DNA of 64,000 nucleotides from DASXHY01 sp036272195 (GTDB taxonomy: Bacteria > Verrucomicrobiota > Verrucomicrobiia > Limisphaerales > DASXHY01). Below are positions 34,949-42,642 of this stretch, in pieces; the stretch's first letter is position 1; every line of letters begins with the position of its first letter. Made by a program: the position numbers and the translations under genes. The stretch lies in the NCBI GenBank assembly GCA_036272195.1, contig DATAZE010000035.1:130312-194311 (forward strand). The letters run 5' to 3'. The notes below the pieces were generated by a model. It saw nothing but the letters and a program-made list of their open reading frames with translations, had not been told where the DNA came from and did no database searches.

Positions 34949-37147
34949 ATGAAACGTTCCTTGCTTCTTCCCGCTATCGCCATCCTCGGCTGCGGCATCG
35001 TGACCGGCATGTTTGTTGAGCATCGGCGGGTTCGGTCCGAAATCGCAGTGGGGGGCCGCTCCGGTGCTGAAAATGACACTTCGCGGAGTGCAAACTTTCC
35101 AAATGTCGTTAGGACCAGTGGCGCTGAAGCCCCGCTGGAGACCTTGCATATAGGGCAACTCGAAGCGCGCATTCGCCAGGCATTGAGCGCAAAGGTTTTT
35201 GCGCAGCGCGCGCAGGAACTCGATAGAATTGCCCGAGCGCTTGCGGTGGGGGACATTCCTCAGGCGGTGGCGCGGGCTGACGAATTGCCGGTTAATTTGC
35301 GTTTGCCTTTTGTTCAGACACTGATGGCGCGGTGGGCGGCGGTGGATCCGGCTGGCGCGATGGTTGCCGCGCAAAATCTTTCCCGGCACGAGGAACGCAC
35401 GGCGGCGAGCCTGACGGTTTTTAAAAGCTGGCTGGGAAATGATCTGCACGGCGCTGTGGCGTGGTTTGAAAAACAGCCGAATGGCGACTTACGCGCCGAG
35501 GCCATGCCTTTGATGATTTCGGCTTTGGCCAAGGACGATCCCAGCGGAGCATTGGCATGGCTTGAGGCGCACGGCAATGCGCAGACGCGCGCGCAATTCC
35601 TCCCGGATATTTTCCAGCAATGGGCAGTCGATGATCCGGCGTCCGCCGCCAAAAAATTGCTTCAATTGCCTCCGAATCTCCAACGCGATTCCGCGCTCAG
35701 CCAAATATTAATTCAATGGGCGGACAAGTCTGCCGATGACGCGCTGGCGTGCTGCGCCACTTTACCGGACGGTTCCCTGAAACAAAACTCCTTGCGTTGC
35801 GTGATTTCCGAGTTGGCGCAAAATGATCCGCAACATGCGCTGGATGCGGCCAATCAGCTGGTGCCCGGGCCATTTCAAAATGAACTACTGGGCACCATCG
35901 CGGCGCAATGGGCGCAAGCAGATTTGAATGCGGCCATCAATTGGGCAAAAACTTTACCGGAGGGAAAAGATCGCGACTCGGTGCTGGGCAATCTCGGTTC
36001 CGCATGGGCGCAGCAAGACCCGCAGGCAGCGGCGGTCTTCGCGCAAACTCTCCAACCGGGAAATCTGCGGGACAGTTTCTTCAACCTGATTGCGACTCAT
36101 TGGGCGCAGAGTGATCCGGCGGCGGCTTTTGCCTGGGCAGGGGAATTACCGGATGGCCCGGGCCGCTCGGCGGCCATGCAAAGCGTGATCAATTCGTGGG
36201 CGCTGAATGATCCCAAAGCGGCCGCCGCCAGTGTGCAAGCGCTGCCGGCGGGAGCGGTGCGCGATGGTTTAATAAGCGCACTCGCGGGGCAATGGTCCCA
36301 AGCGGATTCTCAGGCGGCCGCTCGCTGGGCAATGGCGTTGCCTTCCAGTTCAGCGCAAAAACAGGCGCTTCAGAATGCCATTGGCCGCCTGGCCACTTCC
36401 GATCCGCAAGCTGCCGCCCAGCTTGCCCTTTCCGTTAAAGGCGAAGCGGGCAGCGAAATTGTTTCCGGTGTCGCTTCCCAGTGGGCGGCCAGCGATTTCG
36501 GCGGGGCACTTGCCTGGATGAAACAATTACCTGATGGACCCCAAAAAAATGATTTTCTAAATAATGTCGCGAAGCAATGGGCGGCGGGAAATCCCCAGGA
36601 GGCTTCTGACTGGGCGTTGCAATTGCCGGACGGCCCACTCCGCGACAGCGCCGTGCTGAATGTGACGCGTGGCTGGACTGAGAATTCGCCGCAGGACGCG
36701 GCTAAATTCATTACTTCGCTGCCGGCGGGCGATTTGCAGTGCAGCGCGGCGGTTTCCGTCGTTTCGCAATGGGCTTCGGCGGACCCTCAAGCCGCCGCGG
36801 CGTGGGCGGCAGTTTTTCCGGAAGGACCTTTGCTGACCAGCGCGCTTCAAAACGTGATTCCCGCGTGGGCGAACGCCAGCCCGCAAGCAGTCGAAAACTG
36901 GCTCGGCACATTATCCGCGGGCTCTGCCCGGGATACCGCGATTGGAATTTTCGCGAGCGCGCTGTCGGACAATTCGCCTTCTGCGGCGTTGCAATGGGTC
37001 GAGACCATGAACGATTCAGGCACACGCAGTGCGGCACTGGAAAACATGGCGGGCCGCTGGCTGGCGGAAGACCATGACGCCGCCGCCAAGTGGATTGCCG
37101 GTTCGCCGTTGACGGATCAGCAAAAAGCGCGGCTGCTGGCGAATTAA
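34949..37147 (+). CDS. Exported protein built of about 16 'WA..DP.AA' helical repeats
   Basis: 732 residues from the ATG at 34949, giving a signal or anchor segment (MKRSLLLPAIAILGCGIVTGM). From about residue 100 to the end the chain is an array of about 34-residue repeats. Each has the form W(A/S)xxDPxAAxxWAxxLPxGxxRxxxLxxVxxx. The spacing and pattern suggest paired helices like TPR or HEAT solenoids. Typical copies are WAQQDPQAAAVFAQTLQPG and WAAGNPQEASDWALQLPDG. Proteins of this architecture are known from verrucomicrobial genomes without an assigned function. A periplasmic scaffold or binding role is inference. Confidence 0.8.
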   Translation: MKRSLLLPAIAILGCGIVTGMFVEHRRVRSEIAVGGRSGAENDTSRSANFPNVVRTSGAEAPLETLHIGQLEARIRQALSAKVFAQRAQELDRIARALAVGDIPQAVARADELPVNLRLPFVQTLMARWAAVDPAGAMVAAQNLSRHEERTAASLTVFKSWLGNDLHGAVAWFEKQPNGDLRAEAMPLMISALAKDDPSGALAWLEAHGNAQTRAQFLPDIFQQWAVDDPASAAKKLLQLPPNLQRDSALSQILIQWADKSADDALACCATLPDGSLKQNSLRCVISELAQNDPQHALDAANQLVPGPFQNELLGTIAAQWAQADLNAAINWAKTLPEGKDRDSVLGNLGSAWAQQDPQAAAVFAQTLQPGNLRDSFFNLIATHWAQSDPAAAFAWAGELPDGPGRSAAMQSVINSWALNDPKAAAASVQALPAGAVRDGLISALAGQWSQADSQAAARWAMALPSSSAQKQALQNAIGRLATSDPQAAAQLALSVKGEAGSEIVSGVASQWAASDFGGALAWMKQLPDGPQKNDFLNNVAKQWAAGNPQEASDWALQLPDGPLRDSAVLNVTRGWTENSPQDAAKFITSLPAGDLQCSAAVSVVSQWASADPQAAAAWAAVFPEGPLLTSALQNVIPAWANASPQAVENWLGTLSAGSARDTAIGIFASALSDNSPSAALQWVETMNDSGTRSAALENMAGRWLAEDHDAAAKWIAGSPLTDQQKARLLAN

Positions 37148-37150
37148 GAT

Positions 37151-37175
37151 GGCGCCGACTAACGTCGGCGGCTAC
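37151..37175. repeat. Hairpin of the GTAGC-CGCCGACGT repeat family
   Basis: CGCCGAC (37153-37159) pairs with GTCGGCG (37164-37170) across TAAC. Read on the minus strand it begins GTAGCCGCCGACGTTAG, like the arms at 62585, 62632 and 53492. It sits between convergent genes and can act as a terminator stem. Confidence 0.6.
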
Positions 37176-37193
37176 TTGATTAGTCGAAGGGTG

Positions 37194-38000
37194 CTAAGGT
37201 TTAGCCGGTGAAGCAGACTGCAAGACGGATGAATTTTGCGAGATGCTCTTATCGAGATAATCGGCGAGTGAATTGATCTGCGCCTCGGTCAATGGCCCTC
37301 CATTCGCTTCGGCGAAGGACGGCATGAGGCTGTTCGTTACACCATTGGCGACAGTATTTTTCCAGAAAGCAAAGCCGGTCGGTTTTTTTAAATTGCGCAG
37401 ATGCGGCACCATGCTTGCCTGGCGCAGTCCGGCGTCGTGGCATATGCCGCACATCGCTGAATAAAGAGCCGCGCCGGTTTTCCCTTTCGCCGGAACCATA
37501 TGGCAAGAGGCGCAATTGCCTTTGAAGATCGCCTGGGCGTTGGCTTTGGCCATCTGCACGTTTCGGATACGGTCGGCATTAGACATCATGGGCGGCGGTG
37601 GAAAAAGCAGGCTGATGGTGGCTGTGACGGAAAGTGTTTCCATCGGCGCATTGCTGATGGTGACGAATACGGCTTTTTTAACGGTGCCGACCTTGTTGGT
37701 CAGATCCACCGTTACTTCGATTTGTCCGCTCGCTTGCGGCTTCAAAATCCACGGTTGAGCGGGCAGCCTGGCCACCGTGCATCCGCAACTGGTCGCAGTG
37801 CCCAGGATGACAACATCGCTGGCGGAAACATTGGTCACGCTAAAGGCGAAGTGCGCGAATTTTTCGCCGGGCTTGCACACAATCTCCTTATGAACCGAAT
37901 CCCAAGCCAGGAGATTGCTGTTGGAAGCGGCGGCTTTGAGGCTGCAAACGGAAAACGCCAGGATGATCGAGAGCCAGAGCAATCCATTCTTTTCTCTCAT
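37194..38000 (-). CDS. DUF1573 protein fused to a two-CxxCH cytochrome c domain
   Basis: 268 residues with a signal peptide (LLWLSIILAFSVCSLKAAA). Residues about 30-132 form a DUF1573 domain with the typical TATSCGCTVARLP motif (Cys72 and Cys74). Residues about 150-255 are a cytochrome c region with two haem-attachment motifs, CASCH (163-167) and CGICH (184-188), and a late Met/Pro stretch (LMPSFAEANGGPLTEAQINSL) that looks like a class I cytochrome axial ligand loop. It is periplasmic and probably transfers electrons. The second CxxCH only 21 residues after the first is unusual. No partner oxidoreductase is adjacent. Confidence 0.85.
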   Translation of the reverse strand: MREKNGLLWLSIILAFSVCSLKAAASNSNLLAWDSVHKEIVCKPGEKFAHFAFSVTNVSASDVVILGTATSCGCTVARLPAQPWILKPQASGQIEVTVDLTNKVGTVKKAVFVTISNAPMETLSVTATISLLFPPPPMMSNADRIRNVQMAKANAQAIFKGNCASCHMVPAKGKTGAALYSAMCGICHDAGLRQASMVPHLRNLKKPTGFAFWKNTVANGVTNSLMPSFAEANGGPLTEAQINSLADYLDKSISQNSSVLQSASPAKP

Positions 38001-38319
38001 GCGATGCGCGGAGATCAGGCCGTTAATACAAGAACCCGGAATTGAGTAAACGTTCTCAGGAAATCTCCGCCGCTGGTAGCCATAGGTTTATACGGGCGTA
38101 TTTAGGGTCAATGTGCCGAATCGTGATGTTTCTATGTAACATTCTCCAAGAAAAAAATTTGCAATCAGAAAGAGTTTCGTGCAATGGTCAAAGGGCAAGG
38201 CAGTTTGTAGCATCGGTGGGAACAGCGATTCCAATACCCCTTATGCTGAAAGTGAGCGCTTTCACTGTTTTTGTTGGAACTTATTTTGTAACCGGCCCGT
38301 CTGATGGCCGGAAGAACTC
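38001..38319. other. Intergenic region, no gene seen
   Basis: About 320 AT-richer bases. An open frame at 38042 overlaps the small gene at 38320 in another frame and shows no family features. Confidence 0.4.
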
Positions 38320-38496
38320 ATGTGGGGTATTCAAAAAGATAAAGAGCGGGAACGGTATTATCTGCTGCCGGGGCAGGGCGGGCGTGCTTCGCGGCGCAAG
38401 CACAGGCGCATTCTCGCGTGGGCCATCCTGTTCGGATTGGTTGCGTCCGCTCTTTTTGCCGGCGTGCTGTATTTGATCAGCAACCCGATCAAGTAG
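38320..38496 (+). CDS. Small single-pass membrane protein (58 aa)
   Basis: The ATG at 38320 begins a 58-residue protein: a charged, basic N-terminus (MWGIQKDKERERYYLLPGQG, then RASRRKHRR) followed by one clear membrane helix (ILAWAILFGLVASALFAGVL) and a short tail (YLISNPIK). This positive-inside architecture, and good coding composition, make a real gene likely. No ribosome binding site is obvious. It lies 70 bases upstream of xdhC on the same strand. The function is unknown. Confidence 0.7.
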   Translation: MWGIQKDKERERYYLLPGQGGRASRRKHRRILAWAILFGLVASALFAGVLYLISNPIK

Positions 38497-38566
38497 CGCC
38501 TGCACCCTTGCCGTTCCGCCGAATCCGATTAAACTTCCTCCAGCGGTCGCAAGAGATTTCTCGCCT

Positions 38567-39523
38567 ATGAAAAACATCGTCTTCCAGGCCCTGGCCGATT
38601 CGGCTCGCAGCGGCGAGGCGGTGGCGCTGGGGATAATCACAGGCGTGAAAGGTTCCAGCCCGCAAAAGGTCGGCGCCAAGGCGCTTTTTTATCGCGATGG
38701 GCGCATCAAAGGCACGCTCGGGGGCGGTTGTCTCGAGGCGGAAATCCAGCAGCGTGCGATTCAATCCCTTCGTTCCGCCGAGCCGGCAGTGTTTGATTTG
38801 TTGCTCGACCACGACTTTGGCTGGGACGACGGCTTGATTTGCGGCGGAAAAGTTTTCGGCGTCATTTTGCCGAACGCCCAAAAGATGGGCGAAAAATTTT
38901 GGAATGAGCTTGCCGAACGGCAGAGCACCTTATCGTGGGGCGTAAAACAGGATTTTGCGATCGCACTCTCCGATGCAGCCCCGGATTTTCTCTATCGCGA
39001 AACGGTCACGCCGCCCTGCGCGCTTTGGATTGCCGGCGCGGGCCACATCGCGCAGGCGGTGGCGCCGCTGGCGTGGCAATTGGATTTCAACGTCACGGTT
39101 TTTGACGATCGTCCGGCGCTGGCGAATTACGATTTTTTTCCCGATGAAGTGTCGCTCAAGGTCGGCGAGTGGGAGAAACTGAGCGCGTTGCCGCTGCCGG
39201 ACGGGCCGAGTTTCGCGCTGATTGTGACGCGGGGCCATCGGCACGATGCGCTCGTGCTGAGGGATTGGATTCACAAGCCGTTTTTGTTTTTGGGCATGAT
39301 CGGCAGCGCACGCAAGGCGCGGACGATTTTCGATCATTTTGCGGAGGAAAAAATTGCCACGGCGGAGGAATTGGCGCGCGTCGCGTGTCCGGTGGGCATT
39401 AAAATCCGCTCGCAAAGCGTGCCGGAAATCGCGGTGAGCATCATGGCGCAATTCATCGAGAAACGCGCGGAGTTGGTGGGGGAGAAACAGGTTTCGACCG
39501 CGGCGAAGGTGGAGTTGGTGTGA
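38567..39523 (+). CDS. XdhC/CoxI-family molybdoenzyme maturation protein
   Basis: 318 residues. The N-terminal XdhC_CoxI domain has VKGSSPQKVGAKALFYRDG, GTLGGGCLEAEI and CGGKVFGVILP. The C-terminal domain is Rossmann-like, with LWIAGAGHIAQAVAPLAWQL, DDRPALAN, VTRGHRHDALVLRD and LGMIGSARKARTIF. XdhC inserts or sulfurates the molybdenum cofactor of xanthine dehydrogenase-type enzymes. None of the structural genes (xdhA/B or cox) is in this window, so its client is elsewhere. The last base of its stop codon is the first base of a large inverted repeat. Confidence 0.93.
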   Translation: MKNIVFQALADSARSGEAVALGIITGVKGSSPQKVGAKALFYRDGRIKGTLGGGCLEAEIQQRAIQSLRSAEPAVFDLLLDHDFGWDDGLICGGKVFGVILPNAQKMGEKFWNELAERQSTLSWGVKQDFAIALSDAAPDFLYRETVTPPCALWIAGAGHIAQAVAPLAWQLDFNVTVFDDRPALANYDFFPDEVSLKVGEWEKLSALPLPDGPSFALIVTRGHRHDALVLRDWIHKPFLFLGMIGSARKARTIFDHFAEEKIATAEELARVACPVGIKIRSQSVPEIAVSIMAQFIEKRAELVGEKQVSTAAKVELV

Positions 39524-39602
39524 CCGGTGGGGCGAGACTCTGTCGAGCCCTGACTTTTTTGCATTAAAGAGATAGGGTTCGACGGAGTCTCGCCCCACCG
39601 GT
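39523..39602. terminator. 29-bp inverted repeat exactly filling the gap between convergent genes
   Basis: The arms 39523-39551 and 39574-39602 begin ACCGGTGGGGCGAGACTC and end with its complement, with two mismatches in 29 bases. One end lies in the xdhC stop codon and the other directly abuts the stop codon of the convergent GAF gene. A bidirectional terminator role is natural. It is a dispersed-repeat type of palindrome. Confidence 0.85.
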
Positions 39603-40232
39603 TTAACGCTTCTTGACCGGCTTCGCTTTTTTTAACTTTTCCAGTTCGCGCTTGAGCTTCGCGTTCTCGGCCTGGGCTTTCTCCAGCTCTTCGTTGGTAT
39701 CTTCGCGGGCTTCGTGAGCGGCGGCGAGTTCCTTGGCGTGGCGGCGGAGTTCCAATTGCGTCATCACGTGGCGCGCGAGCACGCGCAGGGCCTGCTGTTG
39801 GTCCGGCCGCAACTGGCGCGGCACTTTATCAATCACGCACAACGTGCCGAGGGCGTGGCCATCCGGCGTGATGAGCGGCGCGCCGGCGTAAAAGCGAATC
39901 TTGGGATCGGACGTCACCAGCGGGTTGTTCGCGAACCGCAAATCTTTCGTCGCGTCGGGAATGATGAACAGTTCCTGTTGCTTGACCGCATGCGCGCAAA
40001 ACGAAATATCGCGTGAGGTTTCGTTAATGGTCACACCGACCTTGGACTTGAACCATTGGCGATCCTCGTCCACGAGCGAAATCAGCGCGATGGGCGCTTC
40101 GCAAATGCGCGCGGCCAGCTCGGTCAGGTCGTCAAAAACTTCCTCCGGGACAGTATCGAGGACATCGTATTGCCAGAGCACTTTGAGGCGCCTGGCTTCG
40201 TTATTTTTGGCCGGGGAGGTCATGGGTTTCAC
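39603..40232 (-). CDS. GAF-domain protein with C-terminal coiled coil
   Basis: 209 residues. Residues about 20-165 are a GAF domain of the type beginning RLKVLWQYDVLDTVPEEVFDDLT, with ICEAPIALISLVDEDRQWFKS and APLITPDGHALGTLCVIDK, all typical of GAF sensors in two-component kinases and cyclases. Residues about 165-209 are a Lys/Glu-rich coiled coil (ENAKLKRELEKLKKAK). No kinase or cyclase output domain follows, so it may bind a partner or ligand by itself. The Met four codons downstream is an alternative start. Confidence 0.88.
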   Translation of the reverse strand: MKPMTSPAKNNEARRLKVLWQYDVLDTVPEEVFDDLTELAARICEAPIALISLVDEDRQWFKSKVGVTINETSRDISFCAHAVKQQELFIIPDATKDLRFANNPLVTSDPKIRFYAGAPLITPDGHALGTLCVIDKVPRQLRPDQQQALRVLARHVMTQLELRRHAKELAAAHEAREDTNEELEKAQAENAKLKRELEKLKKAKPVKKR

Positions 40233-40296
40233 TACTCCGGGGCAACAGTAACGATTTGTTTACTTAATGCAATGTACGTTTGAAAAAAACTGCTGT

Positions 40297-40372
40297 TTGC
40301 CACAGAGCCACAGAGCGCACCGAGACAAATTCGGAATGAGATTCCCGGGCAATCTCTGTGGCTCCGTGGCAA
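40297..40372. repeat. Palindromic 'CCACAGAG' repeat, upstream copy
   Basis: TTGCCACAGAGCCACAGAG (40297-40315) and CTCTGTGGCTCCGTGGCAA (40354-40372) are inverted copies with one mismatch. A related element lies at 40530-40596, on the other side of the thrS leader. Confidence 0.8.
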
Positions 40373-40385
40373 TCTCATTTGCGAT

Positions 40386-40414
40386 TTGCCAAGGGCATCG
40401 ATTTTGGCTAGCTT
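40386..40414 (+). promoter_or_regulatory. Predicted promoter of the thrS leader
   Basis: TTGCCA (40386-40391), 17-base spacer, TAGCTT (40409-40414). The predicted start of transcription is about 40421, the first base of the leader-peptide ATG. Confidence 0.6.
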
Positions 40415-40420
40415 TCCCGC

Positions 40421-40456
40421 ATGTTGGTTGGTCTCAATTCAACGACAACGATTTAG
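40421..40456 (+). CDS. Threonine-rich leader peptide MLVGLNSTTTI upstream of thrS
   Basis: ATG at 40421 to TAG at 40454-40456 encodes 11 residues: MLVGLNSTTTI. Three consecutive Thr codons (ACG ACA ACG, 40442-40450) stand just before the stop. The predicted transcription start coincides with the ATG, so the peptide may be translated from a leaderless RNA. In known attenuators (thr, pheST, trp and his leaders) ribosome stalling at clustered codons for the regulating amino acid decides between antiterminator and terminator. The hairpins that follow have the right arrangement, and the downstream gene is threonyl-tRNA synthetase. The role is inference from this layout. Confidence 0.75.
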   Translation: MLVGLNSTTTI

Positions 40457-40520
40457 CGTCCTTCTCGAACAGGGAATGGACGCCGACGCCTCGCACTGAA
40501 CGTTCGAGGCGTTTTTGTTT
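40456..40520 (+). terminator. Attenuator: alternative hairpins and intrinsic terminator before thrS
   Basis: Terminator: ACGCCTCG (40486-40493) pairs with CGAGGCGT (40505-40512), followed by TTTTTGTTT. Competing antiterminator: CTCGAAC (40464-40470) pairs with GTTCGAG (40502-40508), which uses the right arm of the terminator. Hairpin 1: GCGTCC (40456-40461) with GGACGC (40478-40483) holds CTCGAAC in its loop. A ribosome stalled on the Thr codons would open hairpin 1 and leave CTCGAAC free to prevent termination. A ribosome at the stop codon would cover CTCGAAC and let the terminator form. Confidence 0.75.
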
Positions 40521-40529
40521 ATAAAATTC

Positions 40530-40596
40530 GCCACAGAGACACAGAGCGCACCGAGAGATTTTCGAATAAACTCTGAGTGCTCTGTGCCTCGGTGGC
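40530..40596. repeat. Palindromic 'CCACAGAG' repeat, directly before thrS
   Basis: GCCACAGAGACACAGAG (40530-40546) and CTCTGTGCCTCGGTGGC (about 40580-40596) are inverted copies with two mismatches. The right arm ends 3 bases before the thrS ATG, so the hairpin could hide the ribosome entry site. Confidence 0.75.
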
Positions 40597-40599
40597 AAA

Positions 40600-42642
40600 A
40601 TGAAATTTATGGCAGACGAAAACGAACAATCGAAGGAACGCAAAGGTCTCGACGACCGCGCCAAAATGACCGAACTGGAACGCATCCGGCATTCAGCCGC
40701 GCATGTCATGGCGACGGCCATCCTGCGCCTGTGGCCGGACGCGCAATTCGCCGCCGGACCGCCGGTCGAGAACGGTTTTTATTACGACGTGGACTTGAAG
40801 CACCGCATTTCGCCCGAGGATTTTCCGAAAATCGAGGAGGAGATGAAGAAGGAGATCAAGGCGAACAATGTCTTCGAGAAAATTGTGGTCACGCGCGAGC
40901 AGGCCATCAAGGATTCCGAAAGCGGGCGGCTGGGCGGGTTGACCGAGCGGCCGGAGAATCCCAGCAAGTTTAAACTCGGCAATCTCGAGGCGATTCCTGA
41001 TGGCGAACAGATTACTTATTACAAGAACGGCGATTTCATCGACTTGTGCGCCGGGCCGCACGTGATGCGCACGGGAAATATTGGCGCGTACAAGCTGACC
41101 ACCCTGGCGAGCGCGTATTACAAGGGCGACGAAAAGAACCCGCAACTCCAGCGCATCTACGGCACCGCGTTCAAGAACAAGACCGCGATGGAGGAGTATT
41201 TCAAGATGCTCGACGAGGCCAAGCGCCGCGACCATCGCAAGATCGGCGCGGAGATGGGGTTGTTCGCGATTGATACGGAATATGTCGGGCCTGGCTTGCC
41301 GTTGTGGCTGCCGAAAGGCACCGCGCTGGTCGAGGAATTGGAAAAGCTGGCCAAGGAAACTGAGTTTGCGGCGGGTTACGTGCGGGTGAAAACTCCGCAT
41401 ATTGCGCGCGAGAAAATGTATAAGACTTCGGGGCATTTGCCGTATTACGCGGAAAGTATGTTTCCACCGATGGAGCTTCCGCTCGAAGGGAATTTGCTCG
41501 AAAAGAAAGAAAACTTGCGCGTGGAGCAAGGATCCGTTGAAGCGAAATTAAAAATAGCTCAAGAAGATTTAAAAACGAAAATTCAAAAAGAGGGCCAAAA
41601 GGAGGCGTTGGCATTGGTTAATGAGCTTCAGGAGCGAAGCCAAAAGATAAGAGCCGAATTATCGGCGATTTCGTCCAATGCTTATTACTACCTCAAAGCC
41701 ATGAATTGCCCGCATCACCATCGCGTTTATGCGGCGGAACCGAAGAGTTATCGTGATTTGCCGTTGCGGTTGGCGGAGTACGGCACTTGTTATCGTTACG
41801 AGCAAAGTGGTGAATTGTTTGGGCTGATGCGCGTGCGCTCGCTCAACATGAACGATGCGCATATTTATTGCACCGAGGAACAGTTCGCGGAGGAATTCAA
41901 GGCCGTGAATGATATGTATCTGAAATATTTCAAAATCTTCGGATTGGAAAAATACCAGATGCGTTTCAGCACGCACTCGAAGGAAGGTCTCGGAAAAAAA
42001 TATGTCAACGAGCCCGAGCTATGGCTCAAGACCGAGGACATGGTGCGGCGCGTGTTGCAGGAGAGCGGCATCAATTACGTGGAAGTGTCCAACGAAGCCG
42101 CGTTTTACGGGCCGAAAATTGATGTGCAGGTGTGGAGCGCCATCGGCCGCGAATTCTCCATTGCGACCAACCAGGTGGATTTCGCCGTACCGGCCAAGTT
42201 CGGTCTCACTTATCGCGACCGCGATAATACGAACAAAACCCCGTTGTGCATTCATCGCGCGCCGCTGGGCACGCACGAGCGGTTCATCGGCTTTTTGATA
42301 GAGCATTACGCCGGCAATTTCCCGTTGTGGCTCGCGCCCGAACAGGTGCGCGTGCTGACGATTGGCGAGGAGGAACCGTTGATCAATTATGCCAAAGCGA
42401 TTGTGAGTGAATTGCGCGCCAACATGGTCCGCGTGGACGCCGATTATTCTTCGAATAAGGTCAACGGCAAAATTCAGGAAGCCGAGCAGGCGAAAGTCCA
42501 CACCATGCTCGTCATCGGTGGCCGTGACATGGAGGCCGGTAATGTGAGCGTGCGCCTGCACGGCAAAGGCAACGTGGGTGCAAAGCCGAAGGGCGAAGTC
42601 GTGGCGGATATTTTGGCGGCGATTAAAGAGCGGCGGGCATGA
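40600..42642 (+). CDS. thrS: Threonyl-tRNA synthetase with coiled-coil-like insertion
   Basis: 680 residues. The TGS domain is absent. The editing domain is present, with HSAAH (31-35) and DLCAGPHV (Cys150). The class II core has GHLPYYAESMFPPM, MNCPHHHRVY (zinc ligand Cys370), NMNDAHIYC and RAPLGTHERFIGFLIEHYAG. The C-terminal anticodon-binding domain starts at WLAPEQVRVLTIG. Between ESMFPPME and YYLKAMNCPHH there are about 60 extra residues (296-360, bases about 41485-41680). They are rich in Lys, Glu and Gln (KLKIAQEDLKTKIQKEGQK), AT-rich in codon use, and apparently helical. Normal enzymes have only a few residues here. It is preceded by a Thr-codon attenuator and overlaps the next gene by 4 bases. 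Confidence 0.96.
   Translation: MKFMADENEQSKERKGLDDRAKMTELERIRHSAAHVMATAILRLWPDAQFAAGPPVENGFYYDVDLKHRISPEDFPKIEEEMKKEIKANNVFEKIVVTREQAIKDSESGRLGGLTERPENPSKFKLGNLEAIPDGEQITYYKNGDFIDLCAGPHVMRTGNIGAYKLTTLASAYYKGDEKNPQLQRIYGTAFKNKTAMEEYFKMLDEAKRRDHRKIGAEMGLFAIDTEYVGPGLPLWLPKGTALVEELEKLAKETEFAAGYVRVKTPHIAREKMYKTSGHLPYYAESMFPPMELPLEGNLLEKKENLRVEQGSVEAKLKIAQEDLKTKIQKEGQKEALALVNELQERSQKIRAELSAISSNAYYYLKAMNCPHHHRVYAAEPKSYRDLPLRLAEYGTCYRYEQSGELFGLMRVRSLNMNDAHIYCTEEQFAEEFKAVNDMYLKYFKIFGLEKYQMRFSTHSKEGLGKKYVNEPELWLKTEDMVRRVLQESGINYVEVSNEAAFYGPKIDVQVWSAIGREFSIATNQVDFAVPAKFGLTYRDRDNTNKTPLCIHRAPLGTHERFIGFLIEHYAGNFPLWLAPEQVRVLTIGEEEPLINYAKAIVSELRANMVRVDADYSSNKVNGKIQEAEQAKVHTMLVIGGRDMEAGNVSVRLHGKGNVGAKPKGEVVADILAAIKERRA

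Noticed and set aside
40380..40600. T-box riboswitch before thrS
   Set aside because: The conserved AGGGTGGNACCGCG element and a stem I specifier loop are missing; the leader is too short and has a Thr leader peptide instead.
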